Positions 1 through 5,271 of a stretch of DNA of 5,271 nucleotides are shown piece by piece. The position numbers and the translations under genes are program-made. Within the stretch, counting starts at the first letter, position 1. Every line of letters starts with the position of its first letter. Origin of the DNA: an uncultured Candidatus Altimarinota bacterium (lineage in GTDB: Bacteria > Patescibacteriota > Gracilibacteria > UBA4473); NCBI GenBank assembly GCA_938021445.1, contig CALIGR010000045.1:1-5271 (forward strand), in the 5' to 3' direction. The notes under the pieces were generated by a model. It searched no databases. It saw nothing but the letters and a program-made list of their open reading frames with translations, and had not been told where the DNA came from.

Positions 1-1787
1 TCCTTCACCCTCAAGTACACCTCAGACTCAAAGTGCTTAATCTCATTCTTCTGCGCTCTTAAATGAGTCACATAAACAAGCACTGAGAGACTCTCATCTT
101 CATAGTTAAATTTCATTCGCTCCGGATCGACATTTCCACTCACTCTTCTTGATAGATCTGTGTTTATCTGATCTAAGTAAGGACCCACAAATACAACCCC
201 CAACACGGATTCTCGATCATAAAAAGTAAGCTGCTTTTCTTTTTGATTAACTGAAACACTATATCGAATCGGTATACCACCGGCCGCTACCGAACTCCCC
301 CCTTTTTGATAAGTTGGCTTCAGTCTCCAGTCATATCCACTTATCTGACGTGGCGCGTCATAGCTAATGGAGTAACTATAATCTAAATCCTGAGTATCTA
401 CGTTAGATCGGCGCTCCCACTCAGTTCTATACTTAAGACCCATAAGGCTCATAAGCTGTGATTCTGGACTTTCATAGATATCTTTTTTTACAAAATTTTC
501 CGCCGCAGAAGGAAAAAGATTCTTTAGATAATCCACGCCGTGACGGTTTTCTAAATACTCCAAAATACTTGAAATTTCATCTTCTTGCTCAGTATTCGGT
601 CTCGCTTCTAACTTCACAATCTGTCCATTTTCTAAAACTTTTAGCGCTGTCAGATTTTCCATCAAACGACTCGTCTGGGCTTTTTTACTGATCGAATAAC
701 CATTTAACGGGCCAATTTGCGTAAAAAAGATGAGCACACTCAGTGATAAAAACACCCATTTAAATCGAGCCTGTTTTTGAAGTAAGAAGTAAAGTGTTGT
801 CCCGAGTAACCAAAAACCCAGCACGACCACGAAGTATCGATTCTCCGTCCAGCTATAAGCCTGAATTCGAACACTAATAGCCATAAAAAGAAGTACGATC
901 TGAGGCAACAAAATCAACCAAAATAGACGGTGATACTTTTCCCAAGTTTTCTTAAGCAACGGAGTCCATAAAAAATAAGTAAAAATAGAAACGCCTAAAA
1001 AACAAATCACAAGCCATCCCAATACCCCTTTAGGCCACTCCGTCGCAAAAAGTACTTTCAGTGTATAAGTGTACAAAATTAACAAGTAGCCCAGAGTAAT
1101 AGGACTCATAATATACTTCGTAAACACCTTCATGAATTTATTAACGCTTTTTCCGGTCTTGATTTTTTCTGGATCCTGATCTAACTGAGCTAAAAAGAAA
1201 ACAGGACTGAACAACGCCGCACACAGCACCCAGATATAGCCATAAAGTCTCTCATCTATATCCACGCCAAACAAAGCGCCAATAGCCCATACAGCCAAAC
1301 CCGTCCCCGCAAAGAGAACTACCGCGAAGAAAATCGTCACGATAAAATTCACTCCTACTTGATAGACCCAATGCCATAACTTTAAATTATCTATTTTTTG
1401 TTTCCAGAACGGCGCCCAAAAAAGACCAATAAGACTCGCTAAACTCAAGAAAATAAAACGAAAAACCATACTCTGTGTGGGATCTGAAACGGTTTGCAGG
1501 CTCCACCAGTAAATCCCAAGACAAGCTACCCCAAAGCACATTATCACCGATCTCTGAGTGTTTGAAGTTTTTTCAGCAGCAAGTGTCAGGGCCGTTAAAA
1601 AAATAGTACCCAAAACAGAGGTCATTAACAATTTCCAGTTCCACGCTTCATCCAAAAACTTGTAATCTCCGATCATCATAATCCCAATCCCCGCCGTGAT
1701 AGCGGCAAAAAGGACCGGAAGCGGAAACCGCTTTACCGTTTTGTTTAATTTTGCACTGATCTGATCAAGTGATGGGATTTTTAACAT
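1..1787 (-). CDS. DUF4153 family polytopic membrane protein (C-terminus cut by window edge)
   Basis: The minus strand reads open from ATG at 1787-1785 to the left edge, giving 595 codons without a stop. The N-terminal 360 residues are strongly hydrophobic, with about 10-12 membrane segments (roughly 21-39, 51-70, 80-96, 108-125, 140-173, 183-200, 228-247, 256-275, 287-305, 317-336, 342-358). The remaining 235 or more residues are soluble. I recognise DUF4153 from the block around 236-260 (LILYTYTLKVLF, then WPKGVLGWLV) and the block around 314-329 (TENRYFVVVLGFWLLG), followed by the usual soluble tail with a GYDW motif at 484-487. The family is uncharacterised, so no activity is assigned. The visible length is close to full for the family, so probably only the extreme C-terminus is missing. 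The start was chosen because hydrophobic coding character begins just after it. The frame stays open upstream to a stop at 1848-1850, with possible GTG (1829) and TTG (1823) starts, but that stretch looks like promoter. There is no Shine-Dalgarno. The gene is divergent from the amidase-SpoIID gene. Confidence 0.88.
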   Translation of the reverse strand, partial: MLKIPSLDQISAKLNKTVKRFPLPVLFAAITAGIGIMMIGDYKFLDEAWNWKLLMTSVLGTIFLTALTLAAEKTSNTQRSVIMCFGVACLGIYWWSLQTVSDPTQSMVFRFIFLSLASLIGLFWAPFWKQKIDNLKLWHWVYQVGVNFIVTIFFAVVLFAGTGLAVWAIGALFGVDIDERLYGYIWVLCAALFSPVFFLAQLDQDPEKIKTGKSVNKFMKVFTKYIMSPITLGYLLILYTYTLKVLFATEWPKGVLGWLVICFLGVSIFTYFLWTPLLKKTWEKYHRLFWLILLPQIVLLFMAISVRIQAYSWTENRYFVVVLGFWLLGTTLYFLLQKQARFKWVFLSLSVLIFFTQIGPLNGYSISKKAQTSRLMENLTALKVLENGQIVKLEARPNTEQEDEISSILEYLENRHGVDYLKNLFPSAAENFVKKDIYESPESQLMSLMGLKYRTEWERRSNVDTQDLDYSYSISYDAPRQISGYDWRLKPTYQKGGSSVAAGGIPIRYSVSVNQKEKQLTFYDRESVLGVVFVGPYLDQINTDLSRRVSGNVDPERMKFNYEDESLSVLVYVTHLRAQKNEIKHFESEVYLRVK

Positions 1788-1823
1788 GTAATGATGATAG
1801 ACGAAAATAATTATTTTTAACAA
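1788..1823 (-). promoter_or_regulatory. Putative promoter of the DUF4153 gene, apparently leaderless
   Basis: On the minus strand, TATCAT (1799-1794) matches the TATAAT -10 consensus at 5 of 6 bases. TTGTTA (1823-1818) matches TTGACA at 4 of 6, with an 18-bp spacer. A start about 7 nt past the -10 box falls on the A of the ATG at 1787, and no Shine-Dalgarno is visible. A leaderless transcript is therefore the simplest reading. The region is AT-rich, so chance matches are possible. Confidence 0.4.
1804..1817. repeat. Perfect 14-bp AT palindrome inside the DUF4153 promoter spacer
   Basis: AAAATAATTATTTT is identical to its own reverse complement. It lies exactly between the proposed -10 (1794-1799) and -35 (1818-1823) boxes of the minus-strand promoter. 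Its half-site AAAATAATT recurs, in both orientations, in the inverted repeat at 1967-1989 next to the other promoter. This could be an operator or just AT-rich spacer DNA. Confidence 0.5.
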
Positions 1824-1893
1824 TTTCACAAAGAACTCGCTTTTTTGTCACACCTCAAAAAGTCAAAACGTATACTTCAGGAAAAATTCAGTT

Positions 1894-1925
1894 ATGAACA
1901 ATAAAATTGACCATGAACAATAAAA
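1894..1925. repeat. Pair of 13-bp direct repeats in the divergent spacer
   Basis: ATGAACAATAAAA occurs at 1894-1906 and again at 1913-1925, a 19-bp period. The intervening bases are TTGACC. That hexamer (1907-1912) is 5 of 6 to a -35 box and has a poor -10 candidate (TAACAT, 1929-1934) after 16 bp, so the repeats might flank an alternative promoter for the plus-strand gene. No protein-coding role is apparent. Confidence 0.5.
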
Positions 1926-1966
1926 ACATAACATCCTTTTGAATTTGGGTCTTACTTTTCTTCAGG

Positions 1967-1989
1967 AATTATTTTTCCAAAAAATAATT
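1967..1989. repeat. 10-bp perfect inverted repeat abutting the amidase-SpoIID promoter
   Basis: The arms AATTATTTTT (1967-1976) and AAAAATAATT (1980-1989) are exact complements around a 3-nt centre, CCA. The right arm overlaps the proposed -10 box of the downstream gene (1988-1993), so the repeat would lie upstream of the transcript and act as DNA, for example as an operator. The arms share the 9-mer AAAATAATT with the palindrome at 1804-1817. An all-A/T stem without a following U tract in either useful direction makes a terminator unlikely. Confidence 0.5.
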
Positions 1990-2002
1990 TAATACCAAAA
2001 AA
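1988..2002 (+). promoter_or_regulatory. Putative -10 element and near-leaderless start of the amidase-SpoIID gene
   Basis: TTTAAT (1988-1993) matches TATAAT at 5 of 6 and ends 9 nt before the ATG at 2003. Initiation about 7 nt downstream would leave a leader of only 2-3 nt. No purine-rich Shine-Dalgarno precedes the ATG, only an A run. No convincing -35 box lies at the expected distance. The string TAATACCAAAAA recurs in similar form (TAATACAAAAA) before the next gene at 4542-4552. Confidence 0.35.
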
Positions 2003-4528
2003 ATGCTTAACGAAATTGTGATCACACTGGCTTCTGCACTAAATATATCGGGAGCCGCCGACGGCGGCCCCTACTTCTATGAAGATAAAATCAATATTCC
2101 AGCTGGAGAATCCGTGATCGAAACTGAATTTAAATGGAATGCGGTTACGCTGTTCGATGAAGAAGGTGATGCGATCCCAAAAGTCTGGTACCAAGACAAA
2201 GAGGGTCACTGGGACGAATGGAACATTGGAGAGGAGAACGAAACGGAACAGCCTTATCTTTTAGATATTTTGTTTACAGGAGACGAGACTAATGTGCTCA
2301 AAATAAAATCAGAAGAAAATATAGAAGTGGTAGCTCATTTTTACAACACCATCATTGAGGACGAGACCCTAACGGCGCAATTTGCACCACTGGATGATGA
2401 TTCCGGAGATAATCCTTTTTACGGGCTCCCCGATTTCCAGGCCAGGCCTAAATATATCTCAAGAGCTGACTGGGGAGCTGACGAGTCAATTCGCGCCTGG
2501 CGACCTGGACGAGGCTTTAATGGATTCACTCGAGGCGCACTCCCTGAAACAAACCAAGTCGAACCCGAACATCGACCAAAAACGGTTACCTATAAAGATG
2601 AACAAGGCCGGAAACTCTATTGGCCCATCCAGGAAAATCAAACCGTACGAAAGTTTGTGGTACATCATACGGGTGAATATGTAGACGAAAGACGAAACCC
2701 AAGAGCGCTTATGCGAGCTATTTACTACTTCCACACCGTTACACGCGGATGGGGTGATATTGGATATAATTTTGTAATTGATAAACAAGGAAATATTTAC
2801 GAAGGCCGTGCGGGAGGCGTTACGACTGTTGGGACACACACCGCCTTTCATAATGTCGGAACCGTTGGGATCTCTCTTATGGGTAATTTCCAACACGAAA
2901 AACCAACCGACAAACAGATAAAAGTCCTCACCCTCACGCTTGCCGATCTTTCAAATCGATTCAAGATCAATGCCACGGGGCGATCCTCATGGCTTGGAAC
3001 ACATGGATTTAATATCGCGGGACACCGTGATGTAGCTAGAAAAGGACACGGAACCGCTTGTCCTGGAAACAACCTCTACAAACTCCTCCCAGAAATCAGA
3101 AAAGAAGTCGTCGAGCTTGAGAAAAAGTTTTCAAATCATCGGATAAGAACCAAAACCAGTCGAGACTTCCTCAGTAAGAGTAAAGCCGCACAGCATATCC
3201 AAGGATACGCAGATCGAACGGTTGTGATCGAAAACCCAATCGAGCGATCCAAGCTCATCAAGCTTAAATACCTCAAAAGAGGTCAGGAAACGCACTTGGA
3301 TTTTGAAGTCAAAAATGTTTCTGGCGTGCCATGGAAAAAAGGAGAAAAGTTCTTCGTAAAAAACATTCCAGAAGGATTAAAAGTCACTTCATTTAGAGCG
3401 GCTCAAACTATCGAGTCAGGTCAGAGCGGTCTTTTCCAAGCGAAAATCAAAGTAGAAAGCACTCCAAATGGTCGATATGACTTAGAGCTAACGCCGCTAA
3501 TTCTTGCTATCAAGGATATTGACTACGAACACCAGCCGATCGCCTATCCCATCCAGGTATCCGGATCACTCGATTTCGCCACCAAGAAGCTTACTCCTGT
3601 CAAAACCATCAAGGTTAACTCTCAAGACTATGCCCCAACCGATCCAGGAAAAATAGAAGTCCTTGGTCGAGTCAGTGACCCAAGTATGGGAAGAGAAGTG
3701 AAAATCAAGCTGAGCTATTTCAATGAAGGCTTTGCAAGCCTTACTGGAAGCAACATGCTTACGATGAAAAGTGCCAGTGGGAAAACCGTCCAAAATTTCC
3801 CGAAAGATCAGGAAGTGCGGGTCATCCCAACCAATAAAAGCCGAGTCTTCAAAGTCTCTTCAGGAGAGAAAGAATGGGAGGTTGGAAACCCTCAGTTTTT
3901 CACCGATGGACACATTACTGTTCTCAACTACAACCGAGGGCTGAGTCAAAATAGACCTTACAATAAATTTCGTTCTCAAATCAACTTTCATTCAAGCGGA
4001 GGCAAGGACTTCTATCTCGTAAACCAATTACCCCTTGAAACCTATCTATGGGGACTGGCTGAAGAACCAAGTACCGAGCCTGACGAGAAAAAACACGCCA
4101 TTCATATCTTGGCGAGAAGTTACGTCTATGTTTACTCTGGTGAAAAACGAAAATTTGGAACGCTTAATTACGACCTGGAAGACTCTCCTGCCACTTCACA
4201 GTTTTACCTTGGATACGAATGGGAACGATATCATGACCACCAGAAAAAACTTATCGCCGAAACCAATGGGGTCGTCCTGACCTACAAAGGCCAACCCGCC
4301 ATCGGCCCCTACTTTACTCAAAGTAGTGGCGCCAGCTCAAGCAAGTGGGCTGGTCAGTACCCATGGACTCAAGGCCGAAGTCTCCCCTATGACGAAGGTT
4401 TAGTTCAAAAGGGACACGGAGTTGGACTCTCTGGAAACTCGGCACGAGTCTTGGCCAAACAAGGAAAAAGCTATGAAGAAATTTTGGACTATTTCTACCA
4501 AGGGATCGAGATCGAAAAAGTTTACTAA
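2003..4528 (+). CDS. Multidomain murein hydrolase: PGRP/amidase_2 zinc amidase fused to a SpoIID/LytB domain
   Basis: The protein is 841 residues, predicted to act on peptidoglycan outside the membrane. Residues 25-125 form a beta-rich module resembling the one before PGRP domains in actinobacterial amidases (an FKW, then VWYQDKEGHWDEW). Residues 148-372 are the PGRP/amidase_2 domain, opening with ISRADWGAD. Zinc ligands H221, H341 and C353 are present, with Y255 (DIGYNF) and T351 at the positions of T7 lysozyme Y46 and K128, so N-acetylmuramoyl-L-alanine amidase activity is expected. Residues 415-520 look like an Ig-like sandwich (VKNVSGVPW, then SGQSGLFQAKIKV, then NGRYDL). Residues 565-841 are SpoIID/LytB: VNQLPLETYLWG (673-684), E687 at the position of the family's essential Glu, LARSY (703-707), PYFTQSSG (769-776), GHGVGLSG (804-811) and a closing EEILDYFYQG. 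SpoIID is a lytic transglycosylase for denuded glycan. The ATG at 2003 is the only sensible start, since an in-frame TAA lies at 1985-1987. The hydrophobic N-terminus (5-19) lacks basic residues, so it is an atypical signal peptide. C353 is the only cysteine. The PRC gene follows after 28 bp. Confidence 0.9.
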   Translation: MLNEIVITLASALNISGAADGGPYFYEDKINIPAGESVIETEFKWNAVTLFDEEGDAIPKVWYQDKEGHWDEWNIGEENETEQPYLLDILFTGDETNVLKIKSEENIEVVAHFYNTIIEDETLTAQFAPLDDDSGDNPFYGLPDFQARPKYISRADWGADESIRAWRPGRGFNGFTRGALPETNQVEPEHRPKTVTYKDEQGRKLYWPIQENQTVRKFVVHHTGEYVDERRNPRALMRAIYYFHTVTRGWGDIGYNFVIDKQGNIYEGRAGGVTTVGTHTAFHNVGTVGISLMGNFQHEKPTDKQIKVLTLTLADLSNRFKINATGRSSWLGTHGFNIAGHRDVARKGHGTACPGNNLYKLLPEIRKEVVELEKKFSNHRIRTKTSRDFLSKSKAAQHIQGYADRTVVIENPIERSKLIKLKYLKRGQETHLDFEVKNVSGVPWKKGEKFFVKNIPEGLKVTSFRAAQTIESGQSGLFQAKIKVESTPNGRYDLELTPLILAIKDIDYEHQPIAYPIQVSGSLDFATKKLTPVKTIKVNSQDYAPTDPGKIEVLGRVSDPSMGREVKIKLSYFNEGFASLTGSNMLTMKSASGKTVQNFPKDQEVRVIPTNKSRVFKVSSGEKEWEVGNPQFFTDGHITVLNYNRGLSQNRPYNKFRSQINFHSSGGKDFYLVNQLPLETYLWGLAEEPSTEPDEKKHAIHILARSYVYVYSGEKRKFGTLNYDLEDSPATSQFYLGYEWERYHDHQKKLIAETNGVVLTYKGQPAIGPYFTQSSGASSSKWAGQYPWTQGRSLPYDEGLVQKGHGVGLSGNSARVLAKQGKSYEEILDYFYQGIEIEKVY
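2054..2068 (+). other. Compact GC-rich hairpin early in the amidase-SpoIID coding region
   Basis: GCCGCC (2054-2059) pairs perfectly with GGCGGC (2063-2068) around a GAC loop. The codons fall at residues 18-22, right after the hydrophobic N-terminal stretch and around the possible signal-peptidase site. It stands out from the AT-rich surroundings. It may affect translation locally, or may merely reflect Ala-Ala-Asp-Gly-Gly codon choice. Confidence 0.4.
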
Positions 4529-4539
4529 TTGGGAAACCG

Positions 4540-4556
4540 TCTAATACAAAAACCTC
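4540..4556 (+). promoter_or_regulatory. Putative -10 element before the PRC-barrel gene
   Basis: TCTAAT (4540-4545) is 5 of 6 to TATAAT and ends 11 nt before the ATG at 4557, giving a predicted leader of about 5 nt. The sequence TAATACAAAAA repeats the TAATACCAAAAA seen before the gene at 2003. A weak -35-like TTTACT (4521-4526) sits over the previous stop codon with a short 13-bp spacer to this box. The gene may equally be read through from the upstream gene, because no terminator separates them. Confidence 0.28.
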
Positions 4557-5135
4557 ATGCTCACTGACTACAAGCGCGCCTGCAAAACCTGGGTTTATGC
4601 AGAGCATGAGGGTCAAAATATGCCCATAGCGCAAATGATAGACTTCGTCATAAATCCAGAAACAGGAGCCTTTGAGGCCCTCTGGGTCAGAGCCCTTGGT
4701 GGCAACAAGCTGCTTTTTGCAAAATACATCTTAGAATGGAGCGAAAGCGCTCTCATCGTCAAACACGAAGACGATCTGGTTAACCCAGGTGAAGCCGCTC
4801 ATATACAAACTGTATTACAAAAAGAAGTAACGATTTTACGAAGTCCCGTTTTTGACGAAAAGACCAAAAAAAACTTAGGCATCGTTATCAATTTTAGTTT
4901 CGATACGCTCTCGCCTCGTCTGCTTTCTATCGAGATAAAAACTGGAATTTTTCCTTGGGCTAAAAGACGAATTATTCCCCATAATAAAATCACCAAAATC
5001 ACGGATCATGGAATTTATATTTCTGACAATACCGCGAAAATAAAAGTGACAGACGAGAAGGAAGAAACAAAAAGCTTAAAGCGAAAGAAACTTGAGCCGG
5101 TTAAGACCACCGAGTCAATTAAGACAAAGAAATAA
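4557..5135 (+). CDS. Two-domain PRC-barrel-like protein with a lysine-rich tail
   Basis: The protein is 192 residues with no signal peptide or membrane segment, so it is probably cytoplasmic. Residues 10-75 and 88-158 each show the PRC-barrel pattern: a short strand, then a predicted link to a 'G.v.d...d..tg....l.v' core (IAQMIDFVINPETGAFEALWV at 24-44; KKNLGIVINFSF and LSIEIKTG at 104-130), then a closing strand such as RIIPHNKITKITDHGIYISD (138-157). PRC barrels occur in photosynthetic reaction centre subunit H, in RimM and in many small stand-alone proteins. They usually bind protein or RNA partners, and no enzymatic residues are expected. Residues 160-192 form a charged, lysine-rich, probably disordered tail that could contact nucleic acid or the membrane surface. 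The ATG at 4557 gives a start before the first domain, 28 bp after the murein hydrolase stop. No Shine-Dalgarno is seen. It converges on the yggT-like gene with a 3-bp gap. The domain call is from pattern recognition; the partner is unknown. Confidence 0.75.
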   Translation: MLTDYKRACKTWVYAEHEGQNMPIAQMIDFVINPETGAFEALWVRALGGNKLLFAKYILEWSESALIVKHEDDLVNPGEAAHIQTVLQKEVTILRSPVFDEKTKKNLGIVINFSFDTLSPRLLSIEIKTGIFPWAKRRIIPHNKITKITDHGIYISDNTAKIKVTDEKEETKSLKRKKLEPVKTTESIKTKK

Positions 5136-5138
5136 ACA

Positions 5139-5271
5139 CTACCCCATTACGTTATACATAACTTGAGTCATCAAGTTGGTCAGGAAGCTAAGAGCGAGAA
5201 TCGCCACAATCGGCGACAGATCAATCATCCCAATCCGAGCCCATCGGAAGGGTTTTAAAATAGGATCAATC
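5139..5271 (-). CDS. YggT family membrane protein, C-terminal fragment (N-terminus beyond window)
   Basis: The minus strand reads 43 residues from the right edge to a TAG stop at 5141-5139. It carries the family's hallmark DPILKPFR, followed by an Asp-containing IDLSPIVAILALSFL that begins the last membrane segment. YggT proteins are small integral membrane proteins, usually with two repeats of this unit. They are linked to cell-division gene neighbourhoods in Gram-positives, to nucleoid distribution as YlmG in cyanobacteria and plastids, and to osmotic stress tolerance in Escherichia coli. The biochemical role is unsettled. Only the last repeat's end is seen here, so the start, length and promoter are unknown. 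Its stop lies three bases from the stop of the converging PRC-barrel gene, leaving no room for a separate terminator, so any 3' ends must overlap the opposing coding region. Confidence 0.85.
   Translation of the reverse strand, partial: IDPILKPFRWARIGMIDLSPIVAILALSFLTNLMTQVMYNVMG
5160..5177. repeat. 7-bp inverted repeat in the yggT-like 3' end
   Basis: AACTTGA (5160-5166) and TCAAGTT (5171-5177) are perfect complements around a GTCA loop. It lies 25 bp past the stop of the plus-strand PRC-barrel gene and within the minus-strand coding region. Neither side has a T tract, so it is not a standard intrinsic terminator. It could still act as a transcript-end barrier for the convergent pair. Confidence 0.35.

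Noticed and set aside
458..691. Plus-strand 77-codon open frame
   Set aside because: It lies wholly antisense to the well-supported DUF4153 coding frame, has no recognisable domain and no start signal.
1894..1942. Two overlapping 9-codon reading frames starting at the direct repeats (MNNKIDHEQ and MNNKNITSF)
   Set aside because: They arise because the repeat begins with ATG. They lack ribosome binding sites and could be chance. A leader-peptide role is unsupported.
1967..1989. Intrinsic terminator
   Set aside because: The stem is entirely A/T, has no GC core, and no gene ends nearby on either strand.
2486..2896. Minus-strand 136-codon open frame
   Set aside because: It is antisense to the conserved amidase_2 domain and its translation has no family features. 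It is a shadow frame.
2003..4528. A sporulation or engulfment locus because of the SpoIID domain
   Set aside because: SpoIID/LytB domains are common outside spore formers, and no other sporulation gene is visible.
4314..4634. Minus-strand 106-codon open frame across the junction of the two plus-strand genes
   Set aside because: It overlaps the conserved SpoIID C-terminus and the PRC-barrel start on the other strand, with no domain signal of its own.
1..5271. Alternative genetic code with UGA as glycine
   Set aside because: No in-frame TGA appears in any of the four coding regions and glycine is freely encoded by GGN, so the standard bacterial code fits.
1..5271. CRISPR arrays, tRNA or rRNA genes, insertion sequences, phage attachment sites
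   Set aside because: No regularly spaced repeats, RNA gene signatures, transposase motifs or terminal inverted repeats were seen. Nearly all the DNA is explained by four protein genes.

Overview
The window looks like part of a Candidate Phyla Radiation (Patescibacteria) genome, or a close relative. This is inferred from gene content and protein style only. The SpoIID/LytB domain has the form I associate with CPR proteins (GHGVGLSG rather than GHGVGMSQ, and a PYFTQSSG block). The coding DNA is AT-rich and lysine-rich, intergenic space is short, and there are no clear Shine-Dalgarno sites. Stops seen are TAA and TAG. No in-frame TGA occurs in about 1,670 codons and glycine uses GGN codons, so the UGA=Gly code of Gracilibacteria and Absconditabacteria is not supported. 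I cannot name the class.

Layout. Positions 1-1787 (minus strand) hold nearly all of a polytopic membrane protein of the DUF4153 family; its C-terminus runs off the left edge. A 215-bp divergent spacer (1788-2002) holds putative promoters for both flanking genes, related AT-rich palindromes at each promoter, and a pair of 13-bp direct repeats. Positions 2003-4528 (plus) encode an 841-residue multidomain murein hydrolase: an N-terminal beta-rich module, a PGRP/amidase_2 zinc amidase, an Ig-like middle region, and a C-terminal SpoIID/LytB domain. After 28 bp comes a plus-strand gene for a 192-residue protein with two PRC-barrel-like domains (4557-5135). Three bases later, convergent on the minus strand, lies the C-terminal end of a YggT-family membrane protein (5139 to the right edge).

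How the parts may work together. The main gene joins two activities that in Bacillus engulfment sit in separate proteins (SpoIIP strips stem peptides, SpoIID cleaves the denuded glycan). One polypeptide could therefore strip and then cut peptidoglycan. All the neighbours are membrane proteins or proteins that could act near the envelope, so the locus looks devoted to the cell envelope. The functional links are inference. The most interesting observations are the one-chain amidase-SpoIID architecture, its unusual N-terminus, and the promoter-proximal arrangement suggesting leaderless or near-leaderless mRNAs with a shared operator-like palindrome.
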